From an uncultured Muribaculaceae bacterium (GTDB lineage: Bacteria; Bacteroidota; Bacteroidia; Bacteroidales; Muribaculaceae), in the NCBI GenBank assembly GCA_905207535.1, contig CAJLLX010000024.1:1-19003 (forward strand): a stretch of DNA of 19,003 nucleotides. Reading direction: 5' to 3'. Shown here piece after piece: positions 14,605 to 19,003 of this stretch. A program made the position numbers and the translations under genes. Each line of letters opens with the position of its first letter. Positions within the stretch are counted from its first letter, which is position 1. Under the pieces are notes generated by a model, which was not told where the DNA came from, made no database searches, and saw only the letters and a program-made list of their open reading frames with translations.

Positions 14605-15612
14605 ATGAACAGACATTATGTTCTCCCGGCAATGGCTGCGACACTGATAGGCATGTCGGGGCTGCTGACATCCTGCGGCAAGACGGCGAAAGCACCTGCC
14701 GAAACCGCCACTGAGGGTACCGAGATATTTTTTGCGGACCCCACCATCTACACCGAGAATGGAAAATATTACCTCACCGGCACCCGCAACGCCGACCCGC
14801 TGGGCTTCACCATGCTCGAGAGCGACGACCTGCAGACTTGGCGCCTGGCACGCCCCGACTCGATGATACTCCGCACCGGAGAGAACACCTTCGGCACTCA
14901 GGGCTTCTGGGCTCCGCAGATCCTGAAAAAAGACGGCAAATATCTGCTGGCATACACCGCCAATGAGCAGGTGGTGCTGGCCAAGGGCGATAGCGTCAAC
15001 GCGCTCTTCACCCAGGAGATAGCCGAGCCTATCGACGGCAGCGAGAAAAATATCGATCCCTTCATCTTCCGCGATGACGACGGCAAATACTACCTCTACC
15101 ACGTGCGCTTCGACAACGGCAACTGGCTGTGGGTAGGCGAGTTTGACATCGAGACCGGCAAAATCAAGGAAGGCACCCTGCAGCCGGTATTCCGCAACGA
15201 CCAGGCCTGGGAGGCTACCGACGCCTATCCCTCGGCTGTGATCATGGAAGGCCCCACAGTGGTGAAAATGGACGGCACTTACTACATCTTCTACTCCGCC
15301 AACCACTTCATGAGCGACGACTATGCCGTAGGCTATGCCACCGCCGACAGCCCCACAGGCCCCTGGACCAAGAATCCTAACAACCCCATCATCCACCGCA
15401 ACATCGTGGGCGAGAAAGGTTCGGGCCATGGCGACGTATTCACCGACAAGGACGGCAACCTCAGATATGTATATCACGTGCATCACAACGACTCCGTGGT
15501 ATCGCCCCGCCGCACACGCATCGTGACACTCAATGTGGATAAGTCAGCCGGTCAGCCCTACGCCATCACCGCCGACACCACCACCATCATCAAGCCTCTG
15601 CGCGTAAACTAA
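14605..15612 (+). CDS. GH43 family glycoside hydrolase, lipoprotein (likely alpha-L-arabinofuranosidase/arabinanase or beta-xylosidase)
   Basis: 335 residues from the ATG at 14605. A TTG six bases earlier would extend it by two residues, but the ATG is preferred. Lipobox GLLTSC with lipid Cys24. The five-bladed GH43 propeller is marked by FFADPTIY (general-base Asp45), FWAPQILKKDGKYLLAYTA, DPFIFRDDDGKYYLYH (Asp151, pKa modulator) and MEGPTVVKMDGTYYIFYSA (general-acid Glu215); GSGHGDVF (His275) is the typical late motif. All three catalytic acids are present, so it should be active. It has no accessory carbohydrate-binding domain. It is first in an operon with the gene 19 bp downstream. Arabinose release fits the GH93-like neighbours, but GH43 also includes xylosidases, and the subfamily needs a profile search. 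Confidence 0.92.
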   Translation: MNRHYVLPAMAATLIGMSGLLTSCGKTAKAPAETATEGTEIFFADPTIYTENGKYYLTGTRNADPLGFTMLESDDLQTWRLARPDSMILRTGENTFGTQGFWAPQILKKDGKYLLAYTANEQVVLAKGDSVNALFTQEIAEPIDGSEKNIDPFIFRDDDGKYYLYHVRFDNGNWLWVGEFDIETGKIKEGTLQPVFRNDQAWEATDAYPSAVIMEGPTVVKMDGTYYIFYSANHFMSDDYAVGYATADSPTGPWTKNPNNPIIHRNIVGEKGSGHGDVFTDKDGNLRYVYHVHHNDSVVSPRRTRIVTLNVDKSAGQPYAITADTTTIIKPLRVN

Positions 15613-15631
15613 TCACCGGAGAATCAACGAG

Positions 15632-17629
15632 ATGAAACAGTACATAGCAATGTTTGCGGCCCTGGCAGCGCTCACCGCACAGGCCGCCACCACCGAGCTG
15701 GCACTCAAGACCCCCGGCGGCGCCGTGAAGACCTACGAAATGATCGGCGACGGCACCCTGCGCGCCAAAGACGGCGCCACACTGCCCCTGCAGATCACAC
15801 GCACAGAGACCAAGGGGGAGAACGGCGTAACCACCGTGACCCTCAAGGTGAAAGGACTGGAGAAATGCTGGTTCAACATCACCGAGACCGAGACCATGAA
15901 GGGCACCAAGCACGGAGAGTGTGAATTTTACATGCCCGGCTTCTGGTATCACCACAATCTGCGGTCGCCCGAGAAGGCACCCTCGTTTAAGACCTCCGAC
16001 AGCTGGGAGGTGCGCGAAGACCGCCTGAGCGCTCCCCTCACCGGCATCTACAATCCCGCCGACGGCGAGGCCATCACCGTGATGCGCATCAACCCCGACG
16101 ACCATGCCGACTGCGTGCTGCAGAACCTCTCGGGCGATGTGATCCTCACCGGCCATACCTCGCTGGGAAGCACCGGATTCGAGAACAACAACGGCGAAGC
16201 ATCGCTGGTCTACAGCTACCCCTACAGCGAGAGCCCCCGGCGCTACATCCGCAAACTGACGCTGATCGACCCCGTGCGCACCTTCGAGCGCCTCGACAAG
16301 GGTGAGGAGATCACCCTCACATGGCAGGTACGCAAGTTCAACGCCAAGGACTACAGCGACTTCGTGGAGGATGTGTGGGGATATGCCTACGACACCCTCA
16401 AACCCGCTCAGGTGAACACCGGCATAACCCCCGAGCAGGCCAAGGAGCACCTCGCCGACTACTTCAAGACAGCCTATGTCGACGACTACGATCTGAAATT
16501 CTACTCCGGTGCCAGGATGCGCACCATCGACTGCAACCTCACCGACGAATATCAGGTGGGCTTTGTGGGCCGTGTGCTCCTCAATGCCTTCAACGCCTAT
16601 GAATACGGTCTGGAGCACAACCGTCAGGACCTGGTAGACAATGCATTGGCAATCTTCCAGAGCACTTACGACCACGGATTCACCCCCAAAGGATTTTTCC
16701 GCGAATCGGTGCGTGCCCGCGAAAACAAGGATATCCCCTTCCTGAGCATACGCCGCCAGAGCGAGGGCGCCTTCGCCATGCTCAACTGGCTTGAGTCGGA
16801 GCGCAAAGCCGGCCGCAAGCACCCCGAGTGGGACGCCAAGGTGCGCTCGGTGCTCGACCTGATGCTGCAGGTGCAGAACGAGGACGGAAGTTTCCCGCGC
16901 AAATTCCACGACGACCTCAGCGTAGTGGACCCCTCGGGAGGCAGCACACCGTGCGCCACCCTGCCTATGAGCATGGGCTACAAATATTTCGGCGACAAGC
17001 GCTACCTCGAGAGCGCACGCGCCACTGCCAAATATCTGGAAAATGAGCTGATCGACAAGGCCGACTACTTCTCGTCGACCCTCGACGCCAACTGCGAGGA
17101 CAAGGAAGCTTCGTTCTACGCCGCTACCGCCCTCTACTATCTGGCTCACGCCACCAAGGGAGCTGAGCGTCAGCACTATATGGACCTCTGCAAGAAAGCG
17201 GCCTACTTCTGCCTGTCGTGGTACTACCTGTGGGATGTGCCCTTCGCCGAGGGTCAGATGCTGGGCGATGTCGACTTCAAGAGCCGCGGCTGGGGCAACG
17301 TGTCGGTGGAGAACAACCATATAGACGTGTATATCTTCGAGTTCACCGCCGTGCTCGATCTGCTGGCCAAGGAGTACAACGAGCCCCGCATGGCCGACTT
17401 CTCGAAGGTGATCCAGACCTCGATGCTGCAGCTGATGCCGACTCAGGACCATATGTACGACATCGGCAAGCGCGGCTACTACCCCGAAGTGGTGCAGCAC
17501 ACCGCCTGGGACTACGGCCACAACGGCAAGGGATTCTACAACGACATCTTCGCTCCGGGCTGGACCGTGGCCTCGCTGTGGCAGATGCTTTCGCCCGACC
17601 GCGTGGACCGCTTCTTCGCAAAGAAGTAA
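15632..17629 (+). CDS. Secreted beta-sandwich plus alpha/alpha-toroid protein, putative glycosidase of unassigned family
   Basis: 665 residues. Signal peptide ~1-18 (AALAALTAQA) with no lipobox, so periplasmic or exported. Residues ~20-235 are beta-rich with no helix-like stretches. From ~265 to 660 the chain is a series of amphipathic helices in pairs, as in (alpha/alpha)6 six-hairpin glycosidases and epimerases. Conserved-looking patches with acids and aromatics are LTDEYQVGFVGR (~303-314), QNEDGSFPRKF (~415-425), WDVPFAEGQML (~534-544), WGNVSVENNHID (~554-565) and HTAWDYGHNGKG (~623-634); these probably line the active cleft. I do not recognise a defined GH family. It is 19 bp downstream of the GH43 gene and surely co-transcribed, which suggests the two act in sequence on the same oligosaccharide. 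It could also be a lyase or epimerase of the same fold. Confidence 0.85.
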   Translation: MKQYIAMFAALAALTAQAATTELALKTPGGAVKTYEMIGDGTLRAKDGATLPLQITRTETKGENGVTTVTLKVKGLEKCWFNITETETMKGTKHGECEFYMPGFWYHHNLRSPEKAPSFKTSDSWEVREDRLSAPLTGIYNPADGEAITVMRINPDDHADCVLQNLSGDVILTGHTSLGSTGFENNNGEASLVYSYPYSESPRRYIRKLTLIDPVRTFERLDKGEEITLTWQVRKFNAKDYSDFVEDVWGYAYDTLKPAQVNTGITPEQAKEHLADYFKTAYVDDYDLKFYSGARMRTIDCNLTDEYQVGFVGRVLLNAFNAYEYGLEHNRQDLVDNALAIFQSTYDHGFTPKGFFRESVRARENKDIPFLSIRRQSEGAFAMLNWLESERKAGRKHPEWDAKVRSVLDLMLQVQNEDGSFPRKFHDDLSVVDPSGGSTPCATLPMSMGYKYFGDKRYLESARATAKYLENELIDKADYFSSTLDANCEDKEASFYAATALYYLAHATKGAERQHYMDLCKKAAYFCLSWYYLWDVPFAEGQMLGDVDFKSRGWGNVSVENNHIDVYIFEFTAVLDLLAKEYNEPRMADFSKVIQTSMLQLMPTQDHMYDIGKRGYYPEVVQHTAWDYGHNGKGFYNDIFAPGWTVASLWQMLSPDRVDRFFAKK

Positions 17630-17709
17630 ACCCCGCCCCGCTCCCCCGCCCCGACGGGGAGGGAGAGATACGGAGAGAGAATGCATCGCTGATGAGACAT
17701 CAATAGAAT

Positions 17710-17759
17710 AAAAAAGGACGATTAGCGGCGCGGAAATCGCGGCGCAATCGTCCTTTTTT
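17710..17759 (+). terminator. Terminator of the GH43-toroid operon
   Basis: AAAAAAGGACGATT (17710-17723) pairs perfectly with AATCGTCCTTTTTT (17746-17759). The 22-nt interior is GC-rich and can continue the stem with mismatches (GCG/CGC). The six A and six T flanks make it usable in both directions. It begins 80 bp after the stop of the toroid gene. Upstream, 17641-17673 holds a GC-rich partial dyad (CTCCCC with GGGGAG). Confidence 0.85.
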
Positions 17760-17761
17760 AT

Positions 17762-17769
17762 TATATTTG
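17762..17769 (+). promoter_or_regulatory. Candidate -7 box (TATATTTG) for the aldose 1-epimerase gene
   Basis: A full match to TAnnTTTG starts two bases after the T-run of the preceding terminator. No TTTG lies at the -33 position, which falls inside the terminator stem. The predicted start near 17775 leaves a leader of about 65 nt. It implies that the epimerase gene has its own transcript. Confidence 0.5.
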
Positions 17770-17840
17770 CAGCGATGATACGCCAACAATCACATAGGAC
17801 ACTAATACCCAACAACTAACCAATAATCACAAGTAGATAC

Positions 17841-19003
17841 ATGAAAACCAATCTGCTCTTAGCCGCCGGCGCCCTCGTGGCCCTTACCGCGGCATGCTCC
17901 GGTAGCAAAACCGAAGAAACCACACTCACCGCTTCGGGCCTTGACCCTCAGAAATTCGTGAGCGAATATCAAGGCGACTCCACCGCACTCTTCGTGCTGA
18001 AGAACGCCAACGGCATGGAAGCATGCATCACCAACTTCGGCGGCCGCATTGTGTCGCTGCTCGTGCCCGACCGTCAGGGCAAGATGGTGGATGTAGTGCT
18101 CGGCTTCGACAGCATCCAGCCCTATACCCCCGAGGTGAACGGCACCGACTTCGGCGCTGCCATCGGCCGCTATGCCAACCGCATCAACCAGGGCCGCTTC
18201 GAGCTTGACGGCCAGACATATCAGCTGCCGCAGAACAACTACGGCCACTGCCTGCACGGCGGCGGCGACATGGGCACCCGCGGCTGGCAGTACCGCGTAT
18301 TCCAGGCCGACCAGGTCAACGACACCACCCTGGTGCTGACCCTCACCGACCAGGATGGCAACAACGGCTTCCCCGGCACTGTCAATGCCAAAGTGACCTA
18401 CACCCTTGGCGCTGACAACGACCTCAACATAGCCTACGAGGCCACCACCGACAAGCCCACCATCATCAACATGACCAACCACTCGTACTTCAACCTCTCG
18501 GGCGACGGCTCGAAGTCGGTAGAGGACGACGTGCTGTGGCTCAACGCCTCCAACTTCACCCCCGTGGACAGCACATTCATGACCTCGGGCGAGATCGCTC
18601 CCGTAGAGGGCACCCCGATGGACTTCCGCACCCCCAAGACCATCGGTCGTGACATCAACGCCGACGACGTGCAGCTCCACAATGCCAACGGCTACGACCA
18701 CAACTGGGTACTCGACACCAAGGGCGACATCACCGCCTGCGCCGCCACGCTGGAGAACACCGGCAACGGCATCCGCATGGAGGTCTACACCGACGAGCCC
18801 GGCGTGCAGGTTTATACCGGCAACTTCCTCGACGGCACCGTCACCGGCAAGGGTGGCGTAACTTATCCCAAGCGCGCTGCTATCTGCCTCGAGACCCAGC
18901 ACTATCCCGACAGCCCCAACAAACCCAACTGGCCTTCGGTAGTGCTCCGTCCCGGCGAGACCTACACCGGCCACTGCACCTACAAATTCACTGTAGTGCC
19001 CGA
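17841..19003 (+). CDS. galM: Aldose 1-epimerase (galactose mutarotase), lipoprotein form; 3' end cut by window edge
   Basis: 387 codons plus two bases are visible from the ATG at 17841, with no stop before the edge. Lipobox ALTAAC with lipid Cys19. GalM hallmarks are NFGGRIVSLLVPDRQG, FGAAIGRYANRI, YGHCLHGG (substrate-binding His139), INMTNHSYFNLSG (general-acid His214), NGYDHNWV (Asp286) and CLETQHYPDSPN (general-base Glu351); all the expected catalytic residues are present. It interconverts alpha and beta anomers of aldoses such as galactose, glucose or arabinose. The chain has reached the last beta strand (YKFTV), so only a few residues should be missing. The lipid anchor places it in the cell envelope, consistent with processing sugars released by the PUL enzymes before uptake. 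Confidence 0.93.
   Translation, partial: MKTNLLLAAGALVALTAACSGSKTEETTLTASGLDPQKFVSEYQGDSTALFVLKNANGMEACITNFGGRIVSLLVPDRQGKMVDVVLGFDSIQPYTPEVNGTDFGAAIGRYANRINQGRFELDGQTYQLPQNNYGHCLHGGGDMGTRGWQYRVFQADQVNDTTLVLTLTDQDGNNGFPGTVNAKVTYTLGADNDLNIAYEATTDKPTIINMTNHSYFNLSGDGSKSVEDDVLWLNASNFTPVDSTFMTSGEIAPVEGTPMDFRTPKTIGRDINADDVQLHNANGYDHNWVLDTKGDITACAATLENTGNGIRMEVYTDEPGVQVYTGNFLDGTVTGKGGVTYPKRAAICLETQHYPDSPNKPNWPSVVLRPGETYTGHCTYKFTVVP

Noticed and set aside
17641..17702. Possible small RNA or repeat element in the GC-rich dyad after the toroid gene
   Set aside because: The CTCCCC/GGGGAG and TGATG/CATCA stems are short and common by chance in GC-rich spacers; no promoter or terminator frames them separately.
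15590..17815. A 741-codon open frame on the minus strand opposite the toroid protein
   Set aside because: It covers the operon junction, the gene and the terminator, and has the composition of an antisense shadow. The plus-strand frame has a signal peptide and a coherent fold.

Overview
The window is one end-to-end view of a Bacteroidetes polysaccharide utilization locus (PUL). The evidence is an adjacent SusC/SusD pair, lipoproteins with classic Bacteroidetes lipoboxes, secreted carbohydrate-active enzymes, no Shine-Dalgarno sequences before the genes, and several matches to the Bacteroidetes promoter box TAnnTTTG, one of them with a perfectly spaced TTTG upstream. The high GC content and a recurring C-terminal tail (VE[WY]FNLQG...GIFIRRQG.K..K) suggest Bacteroidales, most likely a Muribaculaceae/Prevotella-type gut organism. 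That placement is inference.

Left arm, minus strand, read from about 14.1 kb down to 1: an ELWxxDGT-repeat secreted protein (12310-14085), a strong hairpin terminator, a SusC/RagA TonB-dependent transporter (8801-11944), a SusD lipoprotein (7041-8765) and a SusE-position glycan-binding lipoprotein (5997-7001). Two hairpins follow. Then come the 174-bp remnant of a deleted fourth sialidase-fold gene and three intact tandem paralogues (3739-5574, 1877-3742, 1-1880). Each paralogue has a six-bladed BNR/Asp-box propeller plus a C-terminal CBM9-like domain. Both junctions in the trio are 4-bp ATGA start/stop overlaps. The last gene runs off the left edge.

Right arm, plus strand: a GH43 lipoprotein (14605-15612), a large secreted beta-sandwich plus alpha/alpha-toroid protein of unassigned family (15632-17629), a strong terminator, and a lipoprotein aldose 1-epimerase (17841 to the right edge, cut within a few residues of its expected end). 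The two arms diverge from a 519-bp AT-rich control region. It holds opposing promoters, an imperfect inverted repeat between them, and structured leaders on both sides.

Working model (inference): glycan is captured by SusD and the SusE-like protein and trimmed outside the cell by the sialidase-fold and GH43 enzymes. Oligosaccharides enter through SusC, are processed by GH43 and the toroid protein, and the released aldose is mutarotated by the epimerase. GH43 together with GH93-like propellers points toward arabinan or another arabinose-containing pectic glycan. None of the propellers shows the RIP motif of true sialidases, but the substrate is not proven by sequence. No regulator (HTCS, sigma/anti-sigma) lies in the window, and no tRNA, rRNA, CRISPR array or insertion sequence was seen.
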